Assembly (NCBI GenBank): GCA_031002005.1
Contig: JARYHS010004247.1
Span: 1-64,000 of the forward strand
From: Vandiemenella viatica
Taxonomy: Eukaryota > Arthropoda > Insecta > Orthoptera > Morabidae
DNA length: 64,000 nucleotides
Reading direction: 5' to 3'
How positions within the stretch are numbered: the first letter of the stretch is position 1; each line of letters starts with the position of its first letter. Below, in pieces: positions 45,880-58,675 of this stretch. The notes under the pieces were generated by a model. The model saw only the letters and a program-made list of their open reading frames with translations. It ran no database searches and was not told the DNA's origin. Position numbers and translations under genes: made by a program.

Positions 45880-48800
45880 ACAATTCACATGAATAACTAT
45901 TAAATTAAGTAATACTACCGTTGTTAAAACGGAACCGAGCCTACTACAGGCCTGAGTCAGAACGATGGCGTGGCATAATGAGCGACCACAGAAGGGGATT
46001 TTGGTGATAGGTAGCTCCAACGTTAGGCGTTTTATTGAACCCCTTAGGGACATGGCGAATCAGGTCTGGGATGAAGTCCTGTGTCCATTCATTGTGTATT
46101 CCTGGAGGTCTGATCCAAGATGTGGAATCAGGCCATCCCGGATGCCATTGATCGGACGAGGTGTAGCCAGCTGCGGATTGTAGCTCATGTACGGCACCAA
46201 CGATGCTTGCCGCCTGGGGTCAGAGGACTATCCTCTCTTCCTTCCGGCGGCTTGCTCATACAGTGAGCTCTGTGGTTGATGACCGCAAGATTTCGGCTGA
46301 GCTAACCATCAGCAGTATTGTCGATGGAACTGACTGTGGACCTCTGGTTTAGAGCCGAGTCGATGGTCTGAACCAGAGACTGCGTCGTTTCTGCGATAAT
46401 CATGGCTGCAGATTCCTTGATCTTCGCCCTGGGGACGAATCGTGTAGGATTCCCTTGGATAGATCAGGTGTGCACTACACACGTGAATCGGCTACACGGG
46501 TGGCTGGGGCCGTGTGGAGTGCATTGGGGGATTTTTTAGGCTGAGGGAGGAAGACCCGAACCTGGGATTACAGTCACGGGCAGCCCAATTAAATTCGGCA
46601 CCATATGTTAGGAGTAGCGAAAATCAATCTAGACCGTTAAAAGTACTCGTTATAAACTGTAGAAGTGTTTGTAATAAGCAGCCTGAGCTTGAAAGCGTTA
46701 TTAGTAGCTCAGAAGCTGATATTAGTATTAGGTACTGAAAGCTGGTTAAAACCGGATATAAGTTCAGCAGAAATATTTAACCGATAGCATGAATGTTTTC
46801 CGTAAGGATAGGTTGACATTCCTAATGGAGGCGGTGTATTTATAGCTGTTTAGTAAACACCTGTCGTGTAAGCGAAATAAATATCGATACGGTCTAGTGA
46901 AATCCTATGGATTAGACTAAAAGTAGCTAGGACAAAACTTGTAATTAGGGTCTTTCTATCGTCCACCAGATGCAGATGTATCTATTGCTGAGGCCTTAAG
47001 AACTAATGTAAGTAATATAGCTCGTCAATTTCCAGATCATGCAATAATACTAGGAGGTGATTCAACTTTCCGTATATAGACTGGAATAATTACGTCCCAC
47101 GTTACTGGTGGCCGGGATAAAACATCCTGTGAAATTATTCTTGACCTTTTCTCAGATCTTAATCTTGAGCAGCTCGTCACTGAACCAACGCGGTGCCACA
47201 ACGATAACGAAAACATTTTAGATATTCTCGTTACGAATAGGCCTGAATTATTCACGGACATTTCTACCACCATGGGAATAAGTGATCATAAAGCTGTAAT
47301 TGCTACAGTAAAATTAACAGTCGCGCGCAAAAAGAAAAAAGAAAGGGTCGTTTACAGGTTCGAAAAGGCCCCAAAGGAGAGTTTAAGAACGTTTTTGAGG
47401 GATAATTACATTACCTTTATAGAAGGAAGAGGCTCGGTTGAAGAGATGTGGCTTCGATTCATGCATATAGTCAGGGAAGGTATGGACTTACATATACCGA
47501 AAAGGACAATCAGGGATGGGAACGATCCCCCGTGGTATACACGTGAACTTAAACGGTTACTTAAAAAACAAAGGAAGATACATGCACGCTCAAGGACGAC
47601 GATGTATAGGAGTGATTTAGAAAAGCTAGCTGAGACAAGAGAACATGTTAAGAATGCGATGCGCGAGGCTTTTAACGACTTTAGATGCAACTCACTTTCT
47701 AAGAGTCTCAACGAAAACCCAAAGAAATTTTGGTCGTATGTAAAAAAAGTTAGTGGTGGTGACTGTAATATTTCAGTTCTACTATAAAACCATAGGGATG
47801 TTAATGAGAGCCACGACAAGGCTATCGTATTTAACACCGAATGAAAAAATTCTTTCACCGACGAAAACATGGAAAACATTCCAGGTTTTCCACGGCGTGT
47901 AGAATCTGAGATGGATCCTAGTACAAATTGATAGTGTTTGTATTATAAAGGAATTGAAGCTCCTGAAGTGGGGGAAAGCGCCGAATCCCGATGGTATACC
48001 AGTAATAGTATTTTCGGAATACGCGGAAGAAATAGAACTATTTCTGTCAGGTATATTTCGTAAATCTAATGAAGAAAGAAAAGTACCTTCTGACTGGAAA
48101 ATAGCGCAGGTGATTTCTGTTTTCAAGAAAGGAGATCGGAGAGATCCTAGGAATTATCGACACATATCTCAAACATCTGTTTGCAGTAGGATTCAGGAGC
48201 ATGTCATATGATCCAAACATATGAAGTTTCTAAATGAAAACGAGTTACTTACACGGATATCGGAAGAACAGATCGTGTGGAATGCAACTGGTCCTATTTT
48301 CACATGATGTAATGAAAATTATTGATGCAGGTTCTCAAGTTGATGTAATTGCCTTAGGATTTTCAGAAAGCTTTTGACGCTATATCACACAACCGACTTT
48401 TAGCGAAGATTCGATCGTACGGTATATCGAACCAGTTTTGCAAATGGATACACGATTTTTAACCGGTCGGTCACAGTATGTCGTTGTTGACGGGGAAGCC
48501 TCTTCTAAGATAGAGTTTGCTTCGGACGTACCTCAAGGAAGTGTATAAGACCACTTATTTTCCTAATTTTTATAAACGATCTTGGTGACAACGTTAATTG
48601 CAGGATGAGATTGTTTGCTGATGAAGCGCTTATCTATAGTTGAGTACGGTGCTCTGACGATTGCTTAGAAATTCAGTGCCATCTGGATGCTATTTCGGAA
48701 TGGTGCCATAAATGGCAGCTTACACTTAACTGCAAAAAGTGTAAGGCAATGCAAATAAGTAATAAAAAGACCCCGTTTGCTCACGAGTACAAAGTTAACA

Positions 48801-49432
48801 ATTCAGTTGTTGACACGGTCGATTCCCTGAAGTATCTAGGCGTAACAGTACAAAGCAACATGAAATGGGACTTGCACATAACTTCAGTCGTAGGCAAAGC
48901 TAATTCTAAAACTACGTTTTATAGGTCGTATTTTGAGAAGCTGTAATGCTCATACAAAGGAAATAGCGTACAAAACACTAGTGCGTCCGCATTTGGAATA
49001 CTGTTGTGCAATTTGGGATCCGTATCGCAAGGGATTGATTGACACGTTAGAGAAAGTACAGAGGAGAGCCGCTCGATTCGTGACCGCTAGTTACAGTCCT
49101 TATGTAAGTGTCACAGAGCTGATACGTGGGATTAGGCTGGGATTGTTTGGCGGACAGACGACGTCGTTTTCGTTTAAATTTGTTGGAGAATATGCGAAAA
49201 TCTCTAATTTACGAGTGCAACGAAATACTTCTTCCGCCAACCTATTTAGGTCGCAATGACAGGAGGGATAAGATTAGAGAGATAAGATGCCGTACTGATA
49301 CATTTATGTATTCTTTCATTTCCTCGTTCTGTTCGGGATTGGAATACTCTAAAATAGGATTGGTGCTTAGCACCCTCTGCCACCCACAGTAATTGTGAAT
49401 TGCAGAGTATAGATGTAGATGTAGATGTAGAT
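45880..49432 (+). pseudogene. CR1-like LINE with esterase-like ORF1
   Basis: ORF1 starts MAWHNERPQKGILVIGSSNV (ATG 45965); GSSN and a later YGTNDACRLGSEDY near 46190 fit the SGNH-esterase ORF1 of CR1/L2-type LINEs. The endonuclease has AGDF-like GGDS, DILVTNRPELF near 47225 and GISDHKAVIATVKL (47275). RT: WGKAPNPDGIPVIVFSEYAE, DWKIAQVISVFKKGDRRDPR, a broken DAISHNRLL, and RLFADEALIYS at 48611-48643, where the second D of FADD is E. The C-terminus is VQRRAARFVTASYSPYVSVT. Tail GCAGAGTATAGATGTAGATG repeats at 49403-49432. Dead, full-length or nearly so. Confidence 0.8.
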
Positions 49433-50844
49433 ACAACTACAGAAAACAAAGCGCTTCTTCCATAGCCAAAACAATCTAGTTTGTAATGAAGAGGGAATAT
49501 ATCATTGACTTTTGCACAAATACACAATGAATCATAACAATATCTGGGATTTAATTTTCCATATTAATGGTGAGCCGGGATGCTGCAAATGCGAACTGGC
49601 TCAGGATTGTAGTGGCTGAGAACATAAAATTAAGTGAATGTTACTTATAAGCAATTATTATCATCCAGTAATCCGGTATAACTACATGACAGATTACAGA
49701 AAGATACGTGCAAACTGGTTTAACTGCAACTAACTGAATAATGGGATACTATAAGAATAACTGGAATATATCAATAAAAACCAACAGAACTATAACAACA
49801 ATAAGCGATATTTGTGATTCAATATAATATTACAGATTTTAATAGCATCTGTAACTGTTATAACTGTAAGCAAGACCAAATGTAATATTATAGAATTAAT
49901 TAGACAGTAAGTCAAAGTGTAATGGAACTGTATGCCAAATTCCTTGCACGCAAATATTATTTTGTATAAATCTCAAAACACTATGTAATCAACAATGCAA
50001 AAATTAATATGTAGGGCCTAATTTAGCCACTAAGATATTAGGCTGTATAAATGAAAGGTAAATAAATAAAAAAATTACTGTACACAAACGCTGGATTAAT
50101 TCTCTATAAAAGTGAATGTATTTTCTAAGAAGGTGAATGTCAGGAACTGTTATATTCAGCCTGCTGTTCAATGAACTCTATCTGGAAAACTCCTTCCTTG
50201 AGTTAAAGTAGGCCGCAAGTCACACTTTTTTATATGGAGCTCTACCTCCATAAATCGCAGTACATGTTGTTTTGGACTCACTGGTTTTCCGTTGAGTAAT
50301 GAGATTTGAGTGTTCCCTCAGGATTTAGTGGCGCGTTTGTTCTCTTTATCGATTTTTAGATTATAGTTAGAATTTTGTAACCGTGGCATTTGCCTGGACT
50401 GATGTTGTGAAACCGTATTTCAAACCAGTACTCCACAAGTAACCACACTGCACTCCTTCTCCTGTGATATATGGGTTAATACATAAAAGATTTTCAAAAC
50501 CGTTTAATGCTTCCCTGTTCTGCACAGCAAGTAAGTTAAAGCTTAATATATATACTGTATGGCGATCATACCGAGTAAATGTGACGTACAATTTGAAGTT
50601 GGATCCCTACAGTCTTGTGTTTTGGTATGAGCAGATAGGTCCTTATACACATTCGTTGTCTTAAACAAGTGATCTGAACTTCACACTTTATTAAACTAAA
50701 CATGGCATTAGAAAATTTATACACTGGATAAACTTCCACTTTACCGTAAAGCGATTTACGTAACTTTCAACGTGAATAAGGAAACCTATATCCGAGTAGG
50801 AATCTGTTTCTCGCTATCACATTATGTACGTTCATTTGTGCTAT
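49433..50844. other. No recognisable feature
   Basis: AT-rich, no motif or coding signal beyond chance-length frames. Confidence 0.4.
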
Positions 50845-50985
50845 TTAGGATCACGTTAAGCCTTCGTTTTAGGCTTGAATTTACTTTGGAAGTGTACACT
50901 TCCATGTTACAAAACTATGGTTGTTGGCCCTAGAGTGACCTACAGTTTAACCTGGTATCCAAACCACGGAAGCGTTCAGGCGTAC
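50845..50985 (-). mobile_element. SINE (family 2) fragment
   Basis: Matches 1120-1245 through AGGATCACGTTAAGCCTTCG, GTGACCTACAGTTTAACC and GGAAGCGTTC. It lacks the tRNA-like head. Confidence 0.6.
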
Positions 50986-51604
50986 ATTACATTAAACAGC
51001 AAGTTGTGTGAGAGATGAATGTTTGCTTAGGAACCTTTCTGAAAATTCCTGTTAAAATGTAAGGTTTTTTTTTTCATTTTTAATTTCCCGTTCCAAATAC
51101 GTGTGTAACTCTATATTGGGTCAGGGCATTATTGCATTTGCGTTAAACTGCAAGTCTGAGGAAATTTGAGCGGAAGATCTGTTTGGTGAGGTGTGTTCCT
51201 AGATAGATTCTAACTCCAGCGTATGGGTACCAGTTACAAAATACTTATTTCACGTTCTTCGGGTTTACTCTTCATGTTAAAAAGTTCGAAGAATACTGCT
51301 TCCAGGACACAATAAAACAGCTGAATCCTAAACTTCCTCAGCACATTGTATATACGGCTCCCAGTATTTTCGAGGAGTGATTTAGAAGTCAGCATCGGTG
51401 AGCGAGGAATAAAACCGGCATCCTAGCTAATGTCAGACTCAGTCAGTTTTTTCTGTGTAGTAAAAATATACACAACATATCGTAATATTCATTGCTGTAC
51501 TGTAGACCCAACACACAGCTTTAGTCCATATATAAATCAAATTACCTGGGTCAGGACATTATGCATTTGCATTAAACTGAGTCTGAGGAAAATTTGAGGG
51601 GAAG
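50986..51604. other. No recognisable feature
   Basis: Nothing recognised; flanks the 5' LTR of the BEL element. TGGGTCAGGACATTA... -type phrases occur twice (about 51118 and 51550), suggesting a short duplicated segment. Confidence 0.4.
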
Positions 51605-51609
51605 GGTGG

Positions 51610-52184
51610 TGGTTGAGCGATTTCTTATTTTTCTTTCCGTCGGCCGCGGGCAACTATGTTCGCGGCGGAATAAAGGTCAGTTGGCGTAATTCAGACATCC
51701 ACTGGTCTATGCAATATTTGCGTGCCTTGTTCCACAAGGAAATTATATATGTGGGACTTTTCTTGTTTTTATGAGTGACTATTGTTGTTACGATCACGTC
51801 CGCGACGATTAAGCTCGCGTACAAATCATCATAGCGAATTAAGCTATTTATTTGACTGTCGGCGAGTTCTGCCACAAGTTTCGGAGTAAAGTAAAGTTGT
51901 GTTCTATAACTCAGATTTCGGTGCATCCTGGTTGCATCTTGCTGCAAATAATAGCTGGTGTCATGTTATAGTATTAACATGCAAATCGACGCTACTATCA
52001 TAAGGTGAGTGGATTTCTGGTTTTTTTGCGCTATTACTGGCCAAATCGCTGCTGCCGAATTTCGGTGTCTGTGGTCGGCGGAAGTGGAGAGAAATCGCTC
52101 ACCAATTAATTAATCACGGTTATGTTCCCTGCGGGAAGTCACTATTTATACGTGGCTTTCCCAAGATAGATTATCCATCATCTA
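51610..52184 (+). repeat. 5' LTR of the BEL element
   Basis: Starts TGGTTGAGCGATTTC and ends GATTATCCATCATCTA. It matches the 3' LTR with few differences by eye (for example GCAACTATGTTCGCGG vs GCATCTATGTTCACGG), so insertion was fairly recent. A TGGTCCTCCTGGGG segment just downstream (about 52191) is a possible primer-binding site. Confidence 0.95.
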
Positions 52185-52283
52185 TTTTTTTGGTCCTCCT
52201 GGGGTCGGATATGACACGATCAGTTTGATTAATATAATCTTTGTATAAGCAAGTTACGCTATACTTCAATCATATTTTACAAT

Positions 52284-53449
52284 ATGGCTTTTGGGACAAA
52301 TGTTGATTCTGTAGAATTCAAACGGAAGCTAGTGTTATTAACTTCAAAGTCGGATATGATTTTTGAGAGAGTTAATAAATTGTGTAAGATTTCTATGAAC
52401 ATCTCTTCGTTTGATTCCCGGACCAATGAAAGTTTTATGACTGATTCTGAAACAATTGATGACCTTCAGATCAAGTTTGAATCTATGATAGATCAGATTA
52501 ATGATTTACATTTGATTAAAGATCCTGAATATACACCTGATTATACCCCATTAGATGCATTTGAGGATTTGTACACGCGTATTAAACGACCTCGCAACAA
52601 AATTAGTGCCTCTGCTGTGACATTGCCATCGCGTCCGAATGAACGTGAACACATTAAATTGCCTCCTACAGATATTCCTAGCTTTGATGGTAGTATGGAG
52701 AAATGGTCAGTATTTTATGAATCTTTCAAAGCTAATATTCATGATAACGACCAGTTAACTAACTTACAGCGTGTGCAATATCTTGTAAGTAAACTAACAG
52801 ATAATGCATTGAAGTAAACTGCAGGTATTGTACCTACAGCAGAAACATACCAAATAATGTGGGAAAATCTAGTAAAAAGATACCAAGATAAGCGCTTGTT
52901 AGGTACTCAGTATTTAAATATCATTTTGGATATAAAGCCTAGCAACAATAATCCAAACAGCTTGGATACATTTATAGAGAAATATTCGGCAGCAGTTGCA
53001 GCTTTGAAACAATTAGGCATCAATGATCTTACAGATTTTATTTTATTTCAATGTGCATTGCGTAAGATCGATGCTCAAGTTGTACAAGCCTTTGAAATGT
53101 CAGTACGCGATAAAGAAATGCCCACTTACATCGAATTAACTTTATTCGTGAAAGATCAGGTTAAACTTCTAAACATTAAAGCAATATGAACAGTGCAGGT
53201 TCGGGATTATATTCTCGCTCTTTAGATCAAATGAACAAGCGACTGAATGAAAATGTGACACGCGGGCGTACTTCCAAAGCATTTGTTTCTAAAGAAGATA
53301 ACGGAATTGTCAGAGACAATATGGCAACTAAGCTTATCTCTGGATCCTGTGTTTATTGCCAGCAAACAGATCATACATTACTCTATAATTGCTCCCACTT
53401 CAAATCTTTGGGTTCGCCACAGAATAGATATGAATTTGTAAAATCTTAA
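52284..53449 (+). pseudogene. BEL gag
   Basis: Begins MAFGTNVDSVEFKRKLVLLT. Contains LPPTDIPSFDGSMEKWSVFY and ESFKANIHDNDQLTNLQRVQ, the conserved gag segment of BEL/Pao elements (the DUF1759-type region). In-frame TAA at 52815-52817, then continuation to 53189, where a one-base shift moves to the next frame. That frame carries zinc knuckle CVYCQQTDHTLLYNC (about 53349) and stops at 53449. A second knuckle region follows at 53459. Binds the RNA genome in the particle. Confidence 0.85.
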
Positions 53450-53935
53450 AGAGGCTGTGTGAACTGCCTGGGAATTTCTCACACTGTTTCCAACTGCAAA
53501 TCGTCGTCTGTTTGTAAGTTATGCAAGAAACGACACCACAGTCTCTTACATTTAGATAGGAAAAATACGCAGACTCATTCCACTCGTCTCAATATGAGTG
53601 AGAATTGCGCGTTGCAATCCATTTCCGACAACAGTGTAAAAACAGACCGCTTACCTTGCCGTACTGATGTCGACACCAACTGTTCTGGTTCAGTGGTCGC
53701 ATCATCGGCTCATATAAATAAGGCTTCACATAATGAATCTCCGCTTTCCTTGAGCGTTAGTGTAAAGACTAATTTTCATATATTACTTTCCACAGCTCAA
53801 GTATATGCCAAGTCCACTGATAATAATTATCAAATAATTAGGTGTCTAATTGATAATGGATCACAAAATCATTTAATTTCCATCGATTGTTGTAAGTCAT
53901 TGAACCTATAGATAATTCCATTAAATAATTCCTAT
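53450..53935 (+). pseudogene. BEL zinc knuckle and aspartic protease
   Basis: Same frame as the pol frame below. CVNCLGISHTVSNCKSSSVC and KLCKKRHHSLLH continue the cysteine-rich region. The aspartic protease motif is RCLIDNGSQNHLIS (about 53851), with D and G-S in the usual positions. A TAG at 53909-53911 interrupts the frame shortly before the RT. Confidence 0.8.
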
Positions 53936-56900
53936 GTGAAGGGTATAGGTTCGAGTTCGCGACCGATTTATGGTTATGTGAACATCGAAGTACAATCCCG
54001 TGTATTTAAAAGTAACAAATATAACATTCAAGCTCTAGTTGTTGATTCTATTACAGACCAATTACCTTCTCATTTTATAGAAAAGTGTGACATGTCATAT
54101 TTGGACAACCTACCTTTAGCTGATTTAACATGGAATATTCCGGGTAAAATTGATCTTGTGTTGGGTGCTCAGCTTTTTCCGTATATTTATTTCGGAGATA
54201 GAGTTGAATCAGGTACTATGGCACCACCTGCTTTACTGACCGCCTTCGGTTATGTGTTGATGGGAGAATATTCTAGTATTCATACTCACCCTACATCTTT
54301 TACTGCTCTAGCACTCAATGAATTGGTGCAAAAATTTTGGGAATTAGAGGAGATATCTTACAAAAAATTCCTAAGCCCTGAGAATACAGAGTGTGAGAAT
54401 TTATATACTTTATCTGTGAGTAGGAACAGTGAAGGTAGATATACTGTGGCTTTACCGTTCCTTTCAGATCCTAATGAGCTTGGCAATTCTCGTTTCAATG
54501 CTTTACGCCGATTTATGGCGCTCGAAAGGAAATTTAAACTATGTCCCACACTCCGAGAGAGCTATAATAAAGTTATTGAGGAATATATTACAAATGGTTA
54601 CTTAACAGAAGTTCGTGAATCAGAGGTTAGCGATGACGGGTATTATATTCCCCATCATGCAGTCATCCGCCCTGATAAACCCATGCCTCGCATTGTACTT
54701 GATGCAAGTGCTAAAACTCATACTGGTTTGTCATTAAATGACATTTTGCATACCGGTCCTAATTTAGAGGCCGATTTATTCTTGCTTTTATTAAACTTTC
54801 GGTTATTCCTGATTGCTATTACACCGGATATCAAGCAAATGTATTTGCAGATTGGTGTTGTTAATGACCATCGCAAATTTTTGAGAATATTATTTCGTTT
54901 TGATGATAGCGAAATAGTTCGTACATTTCATTTTAACCGTATTCCTTTTGGGTTAAAATCGAGTCCTTTTCTAGCTATGCGCACTTTGCGACAGCTGGCG
55001 GCTGAAGCGAGTTCTCAGTTTCCTGAAGCCTCTGAAGTCGTCGAGACTAAAATGTATATGGACGATTTGGTTCATTCTGTTCCTGGTGAGGAAACAGCTT
55101 TTCGTTTATCCCGAGAACTAATCTCATTATTGAAGTCTGGAACTTTTGATTTAGTAAAATGGTCCAGCAATTCTTCTGGGTTACTCGATATTCTTCCTGA
55201 TTCTCATCGAAGCCCAGTAAACTTTTCAGAAGGAAACGTAGTGACGTCAGCTAAGGTTCTGGGGCTATCATGGAAACCTTCAGACGACGTTTTCTACTTC
55301 ACCACGACCCAAGTCTGCGAAAAGTGCACGAAGCGGAACATATTATCTGTAGTGGCTCGTTTGTTTGATGTTTTGGGTCTGGTTGCTCCGGTTATTTTGT
55401 TAGCCAAGTTGTTAATTAAAGAACTGTGGCTATGTAAAATTGATTGGGATGATACTCCGCCCGAGAGTGTTTTACGCCGATTTGCGGCGCTCACTCAAGA
55501 ATTACCTCTTCTTTCCACTATGGAAATCCCTCGTCATGTAGGTGCATCAAAGGACTGCAAGGCCAATATTGTTGCCTTTTGTGACGCAAGTATGAACGGT
55601 TATGGTTCTGTTATATATTTACATACTACTGATGCGTCTGGCATATCTGTTCGACTATTATGTGCTAAGTCCAAGGTTTCACCTACCAAAATAACGACAC
55701 TTGCGCGTCTCGAGTTATGCGCCGCGCTTCTGATGTCGAAATTAGTTAAATTAGTTAATGAAACCTATCGAGATCGAGTCCATATAGTAGTCACCTATGC
55801 CTTTTCAGACTCTACGGTAGCTTTATCCTGGATTCATTCTTCCCCGCATCGTTGGTCTGTTTTTGTGAGTAATAGGGTCGCTCAATGTCAAGAGAACCTT
55901 GCTCCGCAGAACTTCTTTCATGTTGCGGGAGTCGAAAATCCAAGTGACTGCCTCTCTCGAGGTATGTTACCGTCACAATTAGTTTCTCATAGCTTGTGGT
56001 GGAATGGACCGTCTTGGATGCATCGTCCCACTTCTGAGTGGCCCATTGAAACGTTTTCTCCGGGTGATTGTAAGGAATTACCGGAACACAAGACGAATGT
56101 TTTCACCATTACTACCACTCAACCTGAACCTTCCGTGCTGTATGGTTTATCTCAGCGCGTGTCTTCTTGGGACAAATTATTGAGAGTTGTGATTTACATT
56201 TTTAGATTTATAAAGAAGATTACCCCCTCTGGTGGAGTAAAGAATTTGTTCTTTGCTGAAAGGGCAATAATTCGTGCGGTACAAGATGTGCACTTTGCAG
56301 TAGATATTGTTCTTCTGAAAAAGAATAACTTGCCTTCCAAGAAGCTGCGGAATTTGTCAGTATTTCTTGATGAAGAAGGTATTTTACGAATTGGTGGACG
56401 ACTGTCTAACTCGGACTTACCCTTCGAAGCTAAACATCCAGCGCTACTTCCCAAGTATGACCATGTTGTGCATCTTATTATCAGACATTACCATGTTTTG
56501 AATTATCATGCAGGGGCTGGTCTGTTAATATCGATTTTGCGGCAGCGCTACTGGATTTTAGCTGCGAGGGTTGTTGTTCGGTCCATGGTACGTAAATGTA
56601 ATTTTTGTTTTAGAGTTAACCCTACTCATCCTACTCCTAAGATGGCAGATTTGCCTCCCTGTCGCATATAGGAAGCTAAGGCTTTCGTTCATACTGGAGT
56701 AGATTACGCAGGTCCGATTCCTATAACCCTTACACGACGCCGTGGTCAACACTCTCAAAAGGCATACATTTGTCTTTTCGTGTGCCTTGTCACTAAGGCT
56801 ATACACATAGAGCTGGTCTCAGACTTAACGTCTGATACATACTTAGCCGCATTCAAGCGCTTTATTGCAAGTCGAGGACCTGTTTCTTGTCTATATTCAG

Positions 56901-57440
56901 ACAATGGTACTAATTTTGTAGGTGCCAAGGCTCAGTTAGAAGAGTTGAACAAAGCTCTAAAACCTGAATTAAGTAGTCGCCGTATCGAGTGGAAAATGAT
57001 TCCTCCGCGTGCTCCGCATTTCGGAGCATTGTGGGAGTCTAATATAAATAGTTTGAAGACCCATTTATTTAGAGTGATTGGAAATCAACTTCTCACTTAT
57101 GAAGAACTGCAAACGGTTCTAGTTCAGATTGAATGAGTTATGAATTCGCGACCTTTAAATGTAGTGTCGTCGGATCCATACCCAGATGTTATTACTCCTG
57201 CACATTTTTTGATGTCAACTCCACTACAGTACTTACCGGCCGCTGACATGTCTTGTTCGAATCTAAACCAACGTAAGAAGTTGTTAGATCAGATGGTCCA
57301 GACATTCTGGAAAAAATGGCGACTTGAATATTTGCACACCCTGCAAGTTAGACATAAATGGTCGACACCGGATAACCCTGTTCAAGTGGGTACAGTTGTA
57401 ATCGTGGGGCAAGATGATTCTCCCCCTTTGAACTGGCCCT
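53936..57440 (+). pseudogene. BEL pol: protease end, RT, RNase H, integrase
   Basis: A 911-codon frame (53936-56671) continues after its stop in the same frame to the Penelope-like insertion. RT: YYIPHHAVIRPDKPMPRIVL, ITPDIKQMYLQIGV, GLKSSPFLAMRTLRQL and the catalytic YMDD at residues 374-377 (55055-55066). A Pao-type connection (LSVVARLFDVLGLVAPVIL) follows. RNase H: VAFCDASMNGYGSVIY, ARLELCAALLMSKL, AFSDSTVALSWIHS. Integrase: zinc site HYHVLNYHAG with CNFC (about 56590). Core: GVDYAGPI (56697), YSDNGTNFVGA (about 56892) and HFGALWESNI (about 57019), with the D, D, E residues present. Stops at 56669-56671 and 57134-57136 are the main breaks. Confidence 0.95.
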
Positions 57441-57451
57441 TAGGGGTGATT

Positions 57452-58334
57452 TATATAAATTCTTCTCGGGTTTGCCGCCGAATCACATTTTCTAATGTCG
57501 AGCTTTCGGCGACTTTCACTGCCGCCATCATCAGGTCTGTTGTGTCTGAAGGAACAACAAAAACTGGATTGAATAGCGGAACTGAACCAGACAGGAACGT
57601 TGTCGACTTCCGATTGGCTGACTCCAATGACGTAACCATTCCTTTACTGCGATTGGTCGGTTGCGGAACCAGGCGTAGATATACACCAGCGTTGTACTGA
57701 TTGATAGGCATAGAAGACCGCTCAGCTTACTAACAAATTGACACCCAACAAGCAGACAAATCGATAGCTAACAGAATTGCAACACCTTCGTGATGTGGGA
57801 GGCAATGTCTACGGACAAATACTCCACCCTCCACCTGCCTAAAACCTAAGGCAGTAAAGGTGCAATGGCAGTTGGCTCCACAGCGAAACCAAAGCCGAGG
57901 TTGTTAAAAATAGAAAGACGATGGATTACCTACGTCAATGTTCGCATAACGTCACTGTTCATATTGAATCACCGTTTACATTATTCACCACTATTAATCA
58001 TGATGTTTAAATTCGATAATCCTTAGGGAGCCAAGCGGTATTCTGATTGGCTGACACAATAACTGTCCTCATAGCGTCATCGTTCACATTATTCTCACAC
58101 GAAAGAATCCAAAGACTTCTTTAATGAAAGACCCCACATTATATATTCTTAAAAACATTTACTATCATTAATTATGATGTTTAACTCGATAAATGCATAG
58201 GGAGCCTTCAGACACAACAGACCTGATGATGGCGGCAGTGAAAGTCGCCGAAAGCTCGACATTAGAAAATGTGATTCGGCGGCAAACCCGAGAAGAATTT
58301 ATATCGAAGATACGCCGAGAAAGACTAATATCTC
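57452..58334. mobile_element. Penelope-like element in the BEL integrase end, 13-bp target duplication
   Basis: Flanked by CTTAGGGGTGATT at 57439-57451 and 58335-58347. The ends are inverted copies of the module seen at 30311 (CTCGGGTTTGCCGCCGAATC at about 57466 and GATTCGGCGGCAAACCCGAG at about 58274). The right end adds CGAAGATACGCCGAGAAAGA. Between them lie about 640 bp without a coding region that I recognise. After the duplication, BEL coding resumes (LIKTYPGSDNVTRV-like) and ends about 58455. The class is inferred. Confidence 0.65.
58223..58254 (+). ncRNA. Hammerhead-like core, second full copy
   Basis: CTGATGA, T, GGCGGC, loop AGTGAAA, GTCGCC, GAAA. Identical stem to 30478-30508 with a changed loop. 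The inverted left copy occupies about 57503-57534. Confidence 0.4.
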
Positions 58335-58347
58335 TTAGGGGTGATTA

Positions 58348-58458
58348 TTAAAACTTATCCTGGTTCAGACAATGTCACTCGGGTGGCGATGGTTAAGACA
58401 CGATTCGGCACTTTCAAGCGTCCAGTGGTTAAACTTTATCCCATACCAACACAATAAT
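58348..58458 (+). pseudogene. BEL pol, extreme C-terminus
   Basis: Continues KTYPGSDNVTRVAMVKTRFG then FKRPVVKLYPIPTQ and a stop near 58455. It joins to the sequence before 57439 across the duplicated target site. This kind of basic tail follows the integrase core in BEL/Pao elements. Confidence 0.8.
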
Positions 58459-58658
58459 ATTTTTTGTATCATTCTTTTTAATGGAATCAAATTTATTAAT
58501 AGCCTTTTAATTTAATCTTGCGTCAATCCTACTCTCAACCCCTATCTTCATTATTGCTTTAAATCAGCAAAGTTACTTTAATTTTTATGTCACAACTTAG
58601 AATATCCCATAATGTGAGTGAAAATTATTTTTATTTTTTGAAAGTCCTAAGAACTTTC

Positions 58659-58675
58659 AAGGGGGGGGGGGAGCA
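58659..58675 (+). promoter_or_regulatory. Polypurine tract
   Basis: AAGGGGGGGGGGGAGCA sits directly before the 3' LTR, as expected for plus-strand DNA priming. Confidence 0.85.

Noticed and set aside
51654..51947. Minus-strand ORF in the 5' LTR, repeated at 58726-58941
   Set aside because: Both copies are LTR sequence; duplicated by retrotransposition, not a gene.
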